Made by a program: the position numbers and the translations under genes. A stretch of DNA of 64,000 nt from Methylobacterium sp. (GTDB lineage: Bacteria > Pseudomonadota > Alphaproteobacteria > Rhizobiales > Beijerinckiaceae). Below are positions 9,384 through 20,449 of this stretch, one piece after another; the stretch's first letter is position 1; each line of letters starts with the position of its first letter. The stretch is taken from the NCBI GenBank assembly GCA_020253445.1, contig JADCBP010000004.1, positions 124,001 to 188,000 of the forward strand. Reading direction: 5' to 3'. Below the pieces are notes generated by a model. That model was not told the origin of the DNA. It did no database searches and saw only the letters and a list, made by a program, of their open reading frames with translations.

Positions 9384-11732
9384 TCAACCCGCCAGAGCGG
9401 CGCTTTTCGCGCCGATCGGGGGCAAATGGATGCGGACAAGGGCGCCGGGCGGCTGGGTGCCGTCGGCTTCCGCGGGTGGATCGAGCAGCGACAGCGTCCC
9501 GCCATGATCCTCGAAGATCTTCGCGACGATCGGCAGGCCGAGGCCCGTGCCGCCTTCGCGGGTGGTGACATAGGGCTCCAGCAATTGCTGGCGGTTTTCC
9601 CTCGGAAACCCCTTGCCGTTATCGCGGATATCGAGCTGCATCCCCTCCTCGCCAAGGTCGGCGAGCGAGACGGTGACGCGGCCCTCCCCCGCCTGCCCGG
9701 CGGGACTTTCGGCAATGGCCTCGCAGGCATTCTTCATCAGGTTCTGCACGGCCTGCGCGATGAGGCGGCGGTCGATCAGCGCCATGACAGGCTCCGCCGG
9801 AAGCTCTTCCTCGATCGCAACGCTCGGGTTGCCCACGCGCATCATGAAGGCCACCTCGCGCAAGACCTCCCCGAGGTCATCCGCCACGGGCTGCGGTTTC
9901 GGCATGCGGGCGAAGGAGGAAAACTCGTCCACCATCCGCTTGATATCCTCGACCTGCCGCACGATCGTGTCCGTGCATTGGTCGAAGACGGACTTGTCCT
10001 CGGTGATGACCTTTCCGAACTTGCGGCGGATGCGCTCCGCCGAGAGCTGGATGGGCGTCAGCGGGTTCTTGATCTCGTGCGCGATGCGCCGCGCCACATC
10101 CGCCCAGGCGGCCGAACGCTGTGCGGTGACCAGATTCGTGATGTCGTCGAGCGTGAGGATCTGCCCGCCCGAAGCGTCGCTGACGGCGCGGGCCGAGAGG
10201 ATGCGCTCCACCCCGCGCCGCCGCACCGGGAATTCGCGCTGCACGAGGCGCTGCGGGTTCGCGCGCACCTCGTCCATCATCGAGACGATCTCGGGCAGGA
10301 GTTCCGCCGCGCGCCGGCCCGTGGGGTCGATGCCGCCGAGGCCCAGAATGCCGCGCGCGGCAGGGTTGATCAGCGTGATGAGCCCGTTCTCGTCCACGCC
10401 CAGCACGCCCTCGGGAATACCCGACAGCATCGCCTCCATGAAGAGGCGGCGCTGGTCGATCAGTTCATTCGCGGCCGAGAGCGAATTGTGCTGCTCGCGC
10501 AACGCGGAAGTCATGTTGTTGAAGGTCGCGCCGAGCTGTCCCAGATCCTCGCCCATCTTCGCCACGGGCACCTGCACATAGAGGTTGCCGGCAGAGACCT
10601 GATCGGTCGCCATCATCAGCCGGCGCACGGGGTCGACCAGGCGCGCGGCGTAACCGAGGCCCAAGAGCACCGCGCCGAGCAGCGAGATCAGCGTGATCAG
10701 CGCGAAGACGAGCGCGATGCCGAGCTGCGTCGCGTTGCGGCGTTCATCGAGCTGCTGATATTGCTGGACGCCGGCGCGCGAGACCTCCGGGAATTCCAGC
10801 GCCCGCGGGTCCACCGCCCGGGCAGCCATCAGGAAAGTGCCGGGGCCGAAGCTCTTGAGCGCGATCAGCCCGCCGAGGGATTCCTGCGTGAAAAGGCAGG
10901 GAAGCTCGTCAGTCGCCGCATATTGGTAATCTTCCTCGGCCGGTTGCGGCACGCTGAAACTGCGATGCTGCACCTCCGCCTGCATCACGAGCGATCCATC
11001 ACGCTTGAAAACTACAGCTCTTGGAAAACCAAGGGCTTCGGCCCGATTGTTAATAAATTGCTGGAAACTGTCGCGGTTGCCGAAAAAAAAGCCGCCGGTA
11101 TTCGCGCGGTCAAGATCCGAGGCCATGAGGCGCAGTTCGCGGCCCATGTTCTGGCAGAGTTGCTGCTGGAAGTTCTGCGCAATGGATTCGGAAGTTTCGA
11201 CGAGGCGCTTGAGATCGCCCGCGAACCAGGGCGTGAGGCCGCGATCGAGCGCGAAGAGCCCCGCCCCGGCCACCAGGGCGGTCGGCACGGCCGCGACCAG
11301 CGAGAACAATCCGACCACGCGCCTTTGCAGACGCGCCCCGGTCATTCCCGCCGCGGTTTCGCGCCGCAGCGTCAGCAGGTGCCGCACCACCAGGAACAGC
11401 AGCAGCAGGATGAGCAGCACGTTGAAGCCGAGCAGGCCCAGTGTCACGTTCCCCTGCGGCTCGACCCCGAAAGCGCCCATCAGCACGAGGAAGGTGATGA
11501 TGGCCGACAGGAAGGCGAGCATGACGACGATCGGGCCGGCAATGCCCGTGGTCAGGTCCTGCGAAGCGGCAGCGTCGTCCGGTGCGGGAGACGGCGCTTG
11601 CGCGGCCGGCACCAACAGGCTTTTCGCAACGGGGCGCGCCTCGACGGCCAGCCCCTCTTTCGCATCCTTGTCGCGTGTGGCGTCGTTCAAGCGCGCTTCC
11701 CCGGTTTGCCGGCCAAGACCGGGAATCGTCAC
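9384..11732 (-). CDS. ntrY: Nitrogen sensor histidine kinase NtrY
   Basis: Membrane sensor kinase for NtrX. Order of parts: transmembrane segments near the N-terminus (GPIVVMLAFLSAIITFLVLM, then further segments ending about residue 170), a periplasmic loop, another membrane segment (ALVFALITLISLLGAVLLGLG), HAMP, PAS, the HisKA box with phospho-accepting His in [15 protein letters not shown], and an ATPase domain with QNLMKNACEAI, DNGKGFP and GGTGLGLPI. The start is uncertain: GTG at 11732 gives 782 residues, close to family size, and is preferred over a TTG at 11861 that would take the frame through an AT-rich inverted repeat. Confidence 0.93.
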   Translation of the reverse strand: MTIPGLGRQTGEARLNDATRDKDAKEGLAVEARPVAKSLLVPAAQAPSPAPDDAAASQDLTTGIAGPIVVMLAFLSAIITFLVLMGAFGVEPQGNVTLGLLGFNVLLILLLLFLVVRHLLTLRRETAAGMTGARLQRRVVGLFSLVAAVPTALVAGAGLFALDRGLTPWFAGDLKRLVETSESIAQNFQQQLCQNMGRELRLMASDLDRANTGGFFFGNRDSFQQFINNRAEALGFPRAVVFKRDGSLVMQAEVQHRSFSVPQPAEEDYQYAATDELPCLFTQESLGGLIALKSFGPGTFLMAARAVDPRALEFPEVSRAGVQQYQQLDERRNATQLGIALVFALITLISLLGAVLLGLGYAARLVDPVRRLMMATDQVSAGNLYVQVPVAKMGEDLGQLGATFNNMTSALREQHNSLSAANELIDQRRLFMEAMLSGIPEGVLGVDENGLITLINPAARGILGLGGIDPTGRRAAELLPEIVSMMDEVRANPQRLVQREFPVRRRGVERILSARAVSDASGGQILTLDDITNLVTAQRSAAWADVARRIAHEIKNPLTPIQLSAERIRRKFGKVITEDKSVFDQCTDTIVRQVEDIKRMVDEFSSFARMPKPQPVADDLGEVLREVAFMMRVGNPSVAIEEELPAEPVMALIDRRLIAQAVQNLMKNACEAIAESPAGQAGEGRVTVSLADLGEEGMQLDIRDNGKGFPRENRQQLLEPYVTTREGGTGLGLPIVAKIFEDHGGTLSLLDPPAEADGTQPPGALVRIHLPPIGAKSAALAG

Positions 11733-11775
11733 CCGGGCTTCAACCCTCGCAGACCAGCTAGGACCGCTTGAGGGA

Positions 11776-11806
11776 TTCGCGCAACACTGTTGTTGAATTG
11801 CGACAA
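11776..11806. promoter_or_regulatory. Imperfect inverted repeat between ntrC and ntrY
   Basis: TTCGCGCAA (11776-11784) and TTGCGACAA (11798-11806) form an inverted repeat with seven of nine positions paired, around a centre that itself contains the small palindrome CAACACTGTTG. It sits in the 147-bp gap between the ntrC stop and the chosen ntrY start, where an ntrYX promoter or operator would be expected. No protein is assigned to it. Confidence 0.3.
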
Positions 11807-11879
11807 CTTTCGGGCCGCTCGGCAGAAGCGCCGCCGGCAACCCTCGAAAACCGGTTGGCAAAGTCGACCGCCCGGCCCC

Positions 11880-13367
<1,488 letters not shown>

Positions 13368-13453
13368 CGCGTTCTGGCCCTCGCTTCTTGTCATGCTCCC
13401 CGGCTGAGCCTCTTCGCGGCACCGGTGGATAGCCTTGGCGACCCGTGGCGATC

Positions 13454-14527
13454 CTAGTCCCTCTCCTTGCGGATGGGGAAGAGCATGCGGAACACCGTTT
13501 GACCCCGCAGGCGCTCGCACTCGATCACCCCGCCATGGTCGCTGACCACCTTCGCCACCAAAGCAAGACCGAGGCCAGTTCCCGTCGCCTTGCTGGTGAC
13601 GAAGGGCTCGAACAGATGCGGCATCAGGTTTTCGGGAATGCCCGGGCCATTGTCGATCACGCAGACTTCGAAGGGGAGCGAGACGCGCCGGCCGCTCGAG
13701 GGCACCAGCACCGAGACGCCTGGCCGGAAGGCTGTCGTCATGAGGATGCGACCCTCGGGATGGTCGGGCCCGATGGCTTCCGCGGCGTTCTTCACGAGGT
13801 TCAGCACGGCCTGGATGAGGCGATCGCGATTGCCTGCGATGGTCGGCAGCGAGGGGTCGAAATCCGGCCGGAACGAGATCCGCCGGCCAAAGCCGGATTG
13901 TGCAAGGCGCATCACATGATCGAGCACCTCGTGAATGTTCACCGGCGAAAGCGGCAGCGGCCGCCCATCCGAAAACACCTCGAACCGCTCGACGAGGCGG
14001 ACGATGCGGTCCACTTCCGACCGGATGAGCGCTGAAAGCGGCTTTTCCACCTCCGGCAGCGAGCCTTCCAGCAGCTGCGCCGCGCCGCGGATGCCGGAAA
14101 GCGGGTTCTTGATTTCGTGCGCCAGCATCGAGGCCATGGCGCCCACGGAGCGCACGGCATCGCGATGCGTGAGGTGCCGGTTCATCTTGTCCATGATGGC
14201 CCGGGGCTGCAATACGAGCACGAGATCGCCGGCATTTTCGCCCAACGGCGCAGCGTAAACATCGACAAGCTGGTCGCTTTTCGTCCTCCCCATGGAAAGG
14301 TCGATGCCATATTCGGTCACGCTGCCACCGTGATCCCGGACATGATCGACGAGCAGCATCAGCGGCGAACCGGGCGGCAGCCATTCCGGAAGCGTGCGTT
14401 CGCGCAGGCGCTCGCGGCCCGCGCCGAGAAGCTGTTCGGCGGCCGTATTGGCGGAGCGGATGCGGTTCTTCGCATCGACTTCGATCACGGGCATCGGTAC
14501 CGCGTCGACAAGGTTGCGGATGCTCAT
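13454..14527 (-). CDS. ntrB: Nitrogen regulation sensor kinase NR(II), NtrB
   Basis: Soluble histidine kinase/phosphatase that sets the phosphorylation of NtrC in response to PII. It is 357 residues: a PAS domain in the first 110 residues ([15 protein letters not shown]), the HisKA box with His in [20 protein letters not shown] near residue 140, and the ATPase domain with [19 protein letters not shown] and GTGLGLALV. No membrane segment is seen. The ATG at 14527 overlaps the dusB stop as ATGA and is preceded by a good GGGAGG, which decides the start. Confidence 0.96.
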   Translation of the reverse strand: MSIRNLVDAVPMPVIEVDAKNRIRSANTAAEQLLGAGRERLRERTLPEWLPPGSPLMLLVDHVRDHGGSVTEYGIDLSMGRTKSDQLVDVYAAPLGENAGDLVLVLQPRAIMDKMNRHLTHRDAVRSVGAMASMLAHEIKNPLSGIRGAAQLLEGSLPEVEKPLSALIRSEVDRIVRLVERFEVFSDGRPLPLSPVNIHEVLDHVMRLAQSGFGRRISFRPDFDPSLPTIAGNRDRLIQAVLNLVKNAAEAIGPDHPEGRILMTTAFRPGVSVLVPSSGRRVSLPFEVCVIDNGPGIPENLMPHLFEPFVTSKATGTGLGLALVAKVVSDHGGVIECERLRGQTVFRMLFPIRKERD

Positions 14528-15537
14528 CAGGCCGCCTCCCAAACCGCGCCGGATGCGATGGAAAGAAAGCTTTCGCCCAAGAAGGCCCGCACGAAAGCGG
14601 GGTCGTTGCTGGTCAGCGCATCGGCCATTCGGGCGCGATCAGGCATGGCGCCGCGCCGCCCGGCCTCTTCGGCATAGGCTGCGACATGCTTGCGCGCGTG
14701 GCGGATGCCATGCGCCTCGCCCATGGTTCCCAACAGGGAATCATAATGCGATATTGCCGCTTCCGCGAGCTTTTCCGGGGCGAAACAGGGCTTTTCGCAG
14801 CCATCCAGCGCAGCAGCGATCTCGCCGACGAGCCAGGGCCGGCCAAGGCTCGCGCGGCCGATCATGACGCCATCCGCGCCGGAGAGACGCAGGGCTTCAA
14901 GGGCATGTTCAGCCGTTTCGATGTCGCCGTTCACCAGCAAGGGCAGAGAAATCGCCTCGCGGACCCGCGCGATCGCGCGCCAATCCGCCTGTCCCTTGTA
15001 GAATTGCTGGCGGGTGCGCCCATGCACCGTGATGAGCGCAAGGCCATGCGCCTCGGCCCGCCGAGCGAGTTCGGGCGCGTTGAGGCTGGCATGGTCCCAT
15101 CCAAGACGCATTTTGAGCGTGACGGGGACGGAAACGGCGCCTTTCACGGCAGCAATCAGGCTTTCCGCATGGTCGAGATCACGCATCAGCGCCGAGCCCG
15201 ACCAGCCATTGACCACGCGTTTGGCGGGGCAACCCATGTTGATGTCAATGACATCCGCGCCCGAGGCCTCGGCCACGCGGGCCCCCTCGGCCATGGCGTC
15301 CGGCATGCAGCCCGCGAGCTGCACCACATGCAGGCGAAGCCCCCTGCCCTCGGCGCGCAGGCGCGCTTCTTCCTCGCCGGCCGCGAGTTGGTCGGCTGCG
15401 ACCATTTCGCTCACCACCATGCCGGCACCGAAATCCTCGGCGATCTTTCGGAAGGCATGATCCGTCACGCCAGACATCGGCGCCAGCACCGCGCGTCCAG
15501 GAAGGACATGCCGCCCAATCGACAGAAATGCGACCAT
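14527..15537 (-). CDS. dusB: tRNA-dihydrouridine synthase DusB (NifR3)
   Basis: FMN-dependent enzyme that reduces uridine to dihydrouridine in the tRNA D-loop. It is 336 residues: TIM barrel with [16 protein letters not shown] at the N-terminus, the catalytic cysteine in [20 protein letters not shown] near residue 100, and the FMN-phosphate region [13 protein letters not shown] and [14 protein letters not shown]. It is the usual first gene of the ntrBC operon and overlaps ntrB by four bases. The frame is open far upstream through ispDF, but homology begins at the ATG at 15537. Confidence 0.95.
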   Translation of the reverse strand: MVAFLSIGRHVLPGRAVLAPMSGVTDHAFRKIAEDFGAGMVVSEMVAADQLAAGEEEARLRAEGRGLRLHVVQLAGCMPDAMAEGARVAEASGADVIDINMGCPAKRVVNGWSGSALMRDLDHAESLIAAVKGAVSVPVTLKMRLGWDHASLNAPELARRAEAHGLALITVHGRTRQQFYKGQADWRAIARVREAISLPLLVNGDIETAEHALEALRLSGADGVMIGRASLGRPWLVGEIAAALDGCEKPCFAPEKLAEAAISHYDSLLGTMGEAHGIRHARKHVAAYAEEAGRRGAMPDRARMADALTSNDPAFVRAFLGESFLSIASGAVWEAA

Positions 15538-15696
15538 GATGCTCAGATTGCCCACAAAACAGGCATTGTGATGATTCTGCGATCGTTGGTGCGAATGCCC
15601 GAGCGGCAATTCATCCCGTTCATCCGCAGGCGATACCGGCAAGTGACGCATAATGAAAGCTTTTTCCACTTTCTCCTGAAAGGCGGGATGCGCGGA

Positions 15697-15725
15697 TTGA
15701 CAAAAGGCCCCCGCCCCGATGAAAC
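15697..15725 (+). promoter_or_regulatory. Candidate ispDF promoter in the divergent dusB-ispDF gap
   Basis: A perfect TTGACA (15697-15702) is followed after 17 bases by TGAAAC (15720-15725), a weak -10. The predicted transcription start would leave a leader of about 20 bases before the ispDF start at 15751. The 213-bp gap must also contain the dusB-ntrBC promoter on the other strand, which I could not place. Confidence 0.4.
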
Positions 15726-15750
15726 GATGCAGTAACCAAGGGGGATGGCG

Positions 15751-16941
15751 ATGGCGGATCGCAAGGCGGCTCTGATCATTGTCGCGGCCGGACATGGCAC
15801 GCGACTCCGTGGAGCGCCGAAGCAATATCGCCCGCTGCTTGGCAAGCCGGTCCTCTCGCATCTCATGGCGCGTGCCGCATCCATTTCCGCCATCGGGCCG
15901 ATCATCACGGTCACGCATCCCGATCATGCCGCTTTCTATGGGGAGGCGCTGGCCGCGTCGGGCCTGAAGGATGATCGCGCCTTCCGCGCGCCCGGTGGCG
16001 AAACCCGGCAGGCTTCCGTTTGCAACGGCCTCGAACTGCTTGCCGCGGCGGAATTTCCGGCGGACGGAATCGTGCTTGTTCATGATGCCGCGCGCCCCTT
16101 TCTCAGTGAACTGGTGGTGCTTCGCGCGATCCTCGCGGCGCAGGCCGCAGGTGCGGCGATGCCCGTTTTGCCAGTGGTGGACACCGTGGCGGAGATCGAT
16201 GCAGCGGGCGAGCTTGCCGGCAATCCGGACCGGGCAAGGCTGCGCGTCGTGCAGACCCCGCAATCCTTCCGCTTCGGGCCGATTCTCGCGGCGCATCGTG
16301 CGATGGCCGAGAGAGGGCGGTTCGATTTCACCGATGATGCCGGGCTGATGCTGGCCAATGGCCAGCGTGTCGCGACCTTCGAGGGTGATGACGGCCTCTT
16401 CAAGATCACGCTGGAAGCAGATCTTGCCCGGGCCAAGCGGCATCTGGGGGCGCCCGAGCCTTTTGTCCGCACCGGCCTCGGCTACGATGTGCACGCCTTC
16501 ACCGATGGCAACCATGTGACCCTCGGTGGTGTCGCGATCCCTCACGAACGCGCGCTGCTCGGCCATTCCGACGCCGATCCGCTGATGCACGCGATCACCG
16601 ATGCGCTGCTCGGCACGATCGGCGATGGCGATATCGGCCAGCATTTTCCGCCTTCCGATCCGCGCTGGAAAGGCGCGCCTTCCCGCCTGTTCCTGGAGAA
16701 TGCGCGCGCGAGGGTCGAATCGCGCGGCGGGCGCATCCTCAATGTCGATGGCACGTTGATCTGCGAGGCGCCGAAGATCGGACCCCATCGCGCGGCGATT
16801 GCTTTGGCGATCGGTTCGGTGCTCGGCCTTCCGCCGGAAGCGGTGGGCGTGAAGGCCACGACAAACGAGAAGCTCGGCTTTGCCGGGCGTCGCGAGGGCA
16901 TCGCGGCCATGGCGGTTGCCACGGTTGCCTTTTCAGGCTGA
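15751..16941 (+). CDS. ispDF: Bifunctional IspD/IspF of the MEP isoprenoid pathway
   Basis: Fusion of 2-C-methyl-D-erythritol 4-phosphate cytidylyltransferase (IspD) and 2-C-methyl-D-erythritol 2,4-cyclodiphosphate synthase (IspF). The IspD half (about residues 1-230) has [18 protein letters not shown] and [10 protein letters not shown]; the IspF half (about 235-396) has GLGYDVHAF and the zinc-binding [18 protein letters not shown]. The fused form is usual in alphaproteobacteria. Two ATGs are present, at 15745 and 15751; the AAGGGGG element ends immediately before the first, so spacing favours the second, [14 protein letters not shown]. Confidence 0.96.
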   Translation: MADRKAALIIVAAGHGTRLRGAPKQYRPLLGKPVLSHLMARAASISAIGPIITVTHPDHAAFYGEALAASGLKDDRAFRAPGGETRQASVCNGLELLAAAEFPADGIVLVHDAARPFLSELVVLRAILAAQAAGAAMPVLPVVDTVAEIDAAGELAGNPDRARLRVVQTPQSFRFGPILAAHRAMAERGRFDFTDDAGLMLANGQRVATFEGDDGLFKITLEADLARAKRHLGAPEPFVRTGLGYDVHAFTDGNHVTLGGVAIPHERALLGHSDADPLMHAITDALLGTIGDGDIGQHFPPSDPRWKGAPSRLFLENARARVESRGGRILNVDGTLICEAPKIGPHRAAIALAIGSVLGLPPEAVGVKATTNEKLGFAGRREGIAAMAVATVAFSG

Positions 16942-16951
16942 AATCCGGGGC

Positions 16952-17470
16952 ATGACACGCCCCCTCACCCTCCCCGCGCTGGCCCGCGCCGTTCTGGCCA
17001 GCGCCCGCAGCGCCGGGCTCACCATTGCCACAGCCGAGAGCTGCACGGGCGGCATGGTGATGGCAGCCCTGACCGGCATCGCCGGTTCGTCGGATGTGGT
17101 GGATCGCGGTTTCGTGACCTATTCCAACGCCGCGAAGGGCCAGATGCTCGGCGTGCCCGAGGCACTGATCGCACGGGTCGGGGCGGTATCGGCCGAGGTC
17201 GCCGCCGCGATGGCGGAAGGGGCAATGAAGGCGTCGGGCGCGGGGCTGGCGGTGGCGATCACCGGAATTGCCGGGCCGGGCGGCGGCTCGGCCGCGAAGC
17301 CCGTGGGTCTTGTGCATCTCGCGGCCGTTTCGCGGCTTGGTCCCGTCAACCGGATCGAGCGGCGTTACGATCCGGCTTTGGGCCGCGCGGGTATCCGTCG
17401 CGCTGCGACTCGCGATGCGCTTCTGATGTTGCTCGACCTCGCGGAGCAGGCCGGCTTCGCTGCGGCGTGA
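16952..17470 (+). CDS. pncC: Nicotinamide-nucleotide amidohydrolase (CinA C-terminal family)
   Basis: Single-domain protein of the CinA C-terminal family, which deamidates nicotinamide mononucleotide to nicotinate mononucleotide in pyridine-nucleotide recycling. It is 172 residues. The motif [10 protein letters not shown] near residue 28 and [18 protein letters not shown] near residue 105 are diagnostic. The start at 16952 lies 10 bases after the ispDF stop, so the two are probably cotranscribed, the usual arrangement. It converges with the Coq10-like gene on the other strand, with 12 bases between stops. Confidence 0.9.
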   Translation: MTRPLTLPALARAVLASARSAGLTIATAESCTGGMVMAALTGIAGSSDVVDRGFVTYSNAAKGQMLGVPEALIARVGAVSAEVAAAMAEGAMKASGAGLAVAITGIAGPGGGSAAKPVGLVHLAAVSRLGPVNRIERRYDPALGRAGIRRAATRDALLMLLDLAEQAGFAAA

Positions 17471-17482
17471 AAACCCCGCGGG

Positions 17483-18001
17483 TCAGCCCTGCGGCCCGCG
17501 CCGCGCCAGCACATCCGCCCGCTTCTCGAACGCTTCGGCCATCTTGCGGAACACGGTCTCGAACACCGCGCCGGCGAGAAGCTGGAAAGTGCGGCTCCTG
17601 AATTCGTAATCGATGAAGAACTGCACCCGGCAGCCCACAGGCGCCGGCATTGTCGCGCCCTCGCCCGAAGGCCGCGCGACGCCTTCCAGCGGCAGGAAGG
17701 TCCAGCGGTTCTCGAGATGCCGGAACGGCCCGTCGACATAGCTGACAAGGATGCGCGGCGGCTGGTCCTCGCCGCCGCGATCCAGAACCACGCGCGTGGT
17801 GAAGACCTCGCGGATCATCTTGTAGCCGATGGCCATGTCGGCGGTCAGAACCTCACGGCCCAGCTCATCCGAGTTGCGGCGACGGATGACGAGGCTCGTG
17901 CACATCGGCACGAATTCGGGATAGCGCTCGATATCCGCGACGAGGTCGAACATCGTCTGCGGCGCGTGGCGCACGAGGCGGGTGGTCTCGAAGCGGGGCA
18001 T
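17483..18001 (-). CDS. Coq10/RatA family START-like protein
   Basis: 172-residue polyketide-cyclase/START-fold protein of the Coq10/RatA family. The N-terminus RLVRHAPQTMFDLVADIERYPEFVP and the central FTTRVVLD and GPFRHLENRW strands match the family. Family members bind ubiquinone or other hydrophobic ligands and are needed for normal ubiquinone function; the RatA toxin name comes from E. coli and is unlikely to describe the role here. It overlaps the lipA stop by one base (ATGA), and lipA-coq10 is a conserved alphaproteobacterial pair. There is no signal peptide. Confidence 0.87.
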   Translation of the reverse strand: MPRFETTRLVRHAPQTMFDLVADIERYPEFVPMCTSLVIRRRNSDELGREVLTADMAIGYKMIREVFTTRVVLDRGGEDQPPRILVSYVDGPFRHLENRWTFLPLEGVARPSGEGATMPAPVGCRVQFFIDYEFRSRTFQLLAGAVFETVFRKMAEAFEKRADVLARRGPQG

Positions 18002-19005
18002 CAGCCGCGTGCTTTGGCCTCGCGCGCCGCCTTCAGACGCGCGAAATCCTCGCCCGCATGGTGGGAGGAGCGCGTGAGCGGGCTCGAGGAGACCATCAGG
18101 AAGCCCTTAGTGTAAGCGATGGTCTCGTAGGCCTTGAACTCGTCCGGCGTCACGAACTTGATGATCGGGTGATGCTTCTTCGAGGGCTGGAGATATTGCC
18201 CGATCGTGATGAAATCCACCTCCGCCGAGCGCAGGTCGTCCATCAATTGCAGCACCTCGTTCCGCTCCTCGCCAAGCCCGACCATGATGCCGGATTTGGT
18301 GAAGATGGTCGGGTCCAGCTCCTTCACCTGCTGCAGCAGGCGGATGGAGTGGAAGTAGCGCGCGCCGGGGCGGACCTTCAGGTAGTTGGACGGCACGGTT
18401 TCGAGATTGTGGTTGAACACATCGGGCCGCGCCTTCACCACCACTTCCAGCGCGCCGGGCTTGCGAAGAAAATCCGGCGTGAGGATTTCAATCGTCGTCT
18501 TGGGCGAGGCCCGCCGAATCGCGCGGATGGTCTCAGCAAAATGCTCCGCACCGCCATCGTCGAGATCGTCGCGGTCGACCGAAGTCACCACCACATGTTC
18601 GAGCCCGAGCTTCGCGGTGGCGGTGGCGACGTAATCCGGCTCATGGGGGTCGAGCGGCTGCGGCATGCCGGTCTTCACGTTGCAGAAGGCGCAGGCCCGC
18701 GTGCAGGTGTCGCCCATGATCATGAAGGTCGCGTGCTTCTTCTCCCAGCACTCGCCGATATTGGGGCAGCCCGCTTCCTCGCAGACGGTGACGAGGCCGT
18801 TCTCCTTCACGATTGTTTGCGTCTCCTTCCAGCCGGGCGAGCCGGGCGCCTTCACGCGGATCCAATCGGGCTTGCGCTGAATGGGGTTATCCGGCCGATG
18901 CGCCTTTTCCGGGTGGCGCGAAAGGGCGCTCACGCCCGTCTTGCCCTGAGAAGAATTCTCACCCTTCCTGCGCGGATCGTTGTTGAGAAGGTCGATCGTG
19001 GCCAT
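18001..19005 (-). CDS. lipA: Lipoyl synthase
   Basis: Radical-SAM enzyme that inserts two sulfurs into protein-bound octanoyl groups to make lipoyl cofactor. It is 334 residues. The auxiliary iron-sulfur cluster motif is [12 protein letters not shown] and the radical-SAM motif is [24 protein letters not shown] and the C-terminal [15 protein letters not shown] are also family marks. It sits downstream of the PDH genes on the same strand. Its likely substrates here are the lipoyl domains of PdhB and PdhC encoded a few kilobases upstream. Confidence 0.97.
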   Translation of the reverse strand: MATIDLLNNDPRRKGENSSQGKTGVSALSRHPEKAHRPDNPIQRKPDWIRVKAPGSPGWKETQTIVKENGLVTVCEEAGCPNIGECWEKKHATFMIMGDTCTRACAFCNVKTGMPQPLDPHEPDYVATATAKLGLEHVVVTSVDRDDLDDGGAEHFAETIRAIRRASPKTTIEILTPDFLRKPGALEVVVKARPDVFNHNLETVPSNYLKVRPGARYFHSIRLLQQVKELDPTIFTKSGIMVGLGEERNEVLQLMDDLRSAEVDFITIGQYLQPSKKHHPIIKFVTPDEFKAYETIAYTKGFLMVSSSPLTRSSHHAGEDFARLKAAREAKARG

Positions 19006-19090
19006 GAGGTCCCCGTCTGGAATGGAATGCGCTCAATTAGGGCCCCGGAAAGGCGGAAACAAGCATCGCTTTCAGCATGGGCGCCCTGCA

Positions 19091-19339
19091 TCAACGCCCG
19101 AGGAAACGGCCGATGACGATCACGATCACCCCGCCGAACACCGCCGCGAGGAAGCTCGTGATGATCGGTCCGCCAACCCAGATGCCCAAGGCCCCGAAGA
19201 TCCAGTGGCCGACAAGCGCACCGACAAGGCCAATGACGAGGTTGCGGAGGATGCCACCCGTGCCGCCGACGATTTTCGTGGCAAGCCACCCCGCGACGAG
19301 GCCGAGCAGCAGGGTCCACAGAAGCGGGTAGCCGAACAT
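19091..19339 (-). CDS. GlsB/YeaQ/YmgE family small membrane protein
   Basis: 82-residue inner-membrane protein with three hydrophobic segments and the glycine pattern GLVAGWLATKIVGG ... GLVGALVGHWIFGALG typical of the transglycosylase-associated/GlsB stress family. Its molecular role is unknown. The ATG at 19339 has AAAGG six bases upstream; the in-frame TTG at 19357 lacks such a site. It lies 14 bases after the secreted hydrolase gene, so it is probably in the same transcript as lpdA and lipA. Confidence 0.85.
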   Translation of the reverse strand: MFGYPLLWTLLLGLVAGWLATKIVGGTGGILRNLVIGLVGALVGHWIFGALGIWVGGPIITSFLAAVFGGVIVIVIGRFLGR

Positions 19340-19353
19340 GAGAAACCTTTCGC

Positions 19354-20112
19354 TCAACGCACCATGCCACCAAGAGCGGAGATCGCCGTGCTGCCAATTG
19401 CCCCACCAAAGTTATGCCCGCCGCCCACAATTTGCACCCGCGCGGGCAGTCCCAACGCACGCGCCTTGCTGATATAGGCTTCGGCCAGAGCCGGCGTCGT
19501 GTTCTCGTCACCGGAGCCGGTCACCGCCACAATCGGCGTCCCGGCGGGCACACTGCCGAGATAATCGATCGGGGATTGCGAGGAGGAGCCTCGCTGGCGG
19601 CCACGATGCATATCCCAGGCACGCACATCGCAGGGGCAGGACGCAAGCACCACGCCGTTCAGCAGCCCGGCATTGCTTCCCGCGAGCACGCCGAGGGTGC
19701 CCGCTCCCGCAGAATGGCCAAGGCCGATCACCCGTGTCGCGCCGTATTTCGCCTTAAGTTCGCTGATGGCGCCGGCAATCGTGCGATTGTTCGAGGCATG
19801 GAAGGTGTCGCGCCGCCCGCCATCATGGCCTGAACTGCGCTTACCCTCGCGATCGTAATAGCCCGGCCGCAGCAGTGCCACGGCCACGACGCCCTTGCGC
19901 GAAGCCGCGAAGCTCTTCGCATGGGCATACATGTAATCCGCAGGGCCGCCGCCCGAGACATCGCCATGCAGGAACACGACCAGCGTATTCGCCTTGGCGG
20001 GCCCGTAGGCCGCGTAGGCGAGGCCATTCGCACAATCTCCGCCCTCGCAGGCGCGCGCCGGAGCAGCCGCGAGCATTGCGGCGATCAGCATTCCCAAAGC
20101 CCAGAGACGCAT
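19354..20112 (-). CDS. Secreted alpha/beta hydrolase
   Basis: 252-residue alpha/beta-hydrolase-fold protein with a signal peptide (MRLWALGMLIAAMLAAAPARA, cleavage near residue 21). The nucleophile elbow is GLGHSAGAG near residue 130, the oxyanion region is VVFLHGDVSGGGPADYM, and a candidate catalytic histidine lies in GGGHNFGG near the end. Two cysteines close to the mature N-terminus (CEGGDC) and a CPC further on could form disulfides. The substrate is unknown. The frame extends upstream without homology. It lies between a small secreted protein gene and glsB in the lpdA-lipA interval. Confidence 0.75.
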   Translation of the reverse strand: MRLWALGMLIAAMLAAAPARACEGGDCANGLAYAAYGPAKANTLVVFLHGDVSGGGPADYMYAHAKSFAASRKGVVAVALLRPGYYDREGKRSSGHDGGRRDTFHASNNRTIAGAISELKAKYGATRVIGLGHSAGAGTLGVLAGSNAGLLNGVVLASCPCDVRAWDMHRGRQRGSSSQSPIDYLGSVPAGTPIVAVTGSGDENTTPALAEAYISKARALGLPARVQIVGGGHNFGGAIGSTAISALGGMVR

Positions 20113-20149
20113 CGTTTTCCCCCTTCCCCGTGTTCTCCGTCCGCCGCGA

Positions 20150-20449
20150 TCAGGGCGCGCTCGGCTCGGCGATCTCAACCTTGCCGGTTTTCTTGTCGTA
20201 GAGGCAATAGACCGTGGTGGCCGCATTGTTCATGTGCGGCTGCGGAAAGCGCCCGTTCACGACGCGCACGACCACGGCTTCGAAATCGAGCACAACGTTC
20301 GACTTCGCCTGCTTCAGGCTGGAGGCCTGGAGGCACGCCGCCTCGCTCTTCTTCCAGAGTTCTTCCCACGCATCCGGGCTGGAGGCGAAGGCGGGTATGG
20401 CCGAAGCGACGAAAGCTGGACAGAGCAGGCCATTGAAGAATTTACGCAT
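20150..20449 (-). CDS. Small secreted protein of unknown function
   Basis: 99-residue protein that I do not recognise. It has a clear signal peptide (LLCPAFVASAIPAFA, cleavage near residue 22). The mature part is about 77 residues with two cysteines (CLQASS and VYCLYD) that could pair as a disulfide, ending in a beta-rich CLYDKKTGKVEIAEP. The start overlaps the lpdA stop by eight bases, indicating translational coupling to lpdA, and the secreted hydrolase follows. Composition matches its neighbours. Confidence 0.65.
   Translation of the reverse strand: MRKFFNGLLCPAFVASAIPAFASSPDAWEELWKKSEAACLQASSLKQAKSNVVLDFEAVVVRVVNGRFPQPHMNNAATTVYCLYDKKTGKVEIAEPSAP

Noticed and set aside
8316-11771. A 1151-codon open frame on the plus strand
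   Set aside because: It runs antisense through ntrX and ntrY, has His/Arg/Ala-biased composition typical of the mirror strand of high-GC genes, and has no domain.
14527-16788. A 753-residue fused protein upstream of and including DusB
   Set aside because: The first 417 codons are antisense to ispDF; the DusB homology starts at the ATG at 15537.
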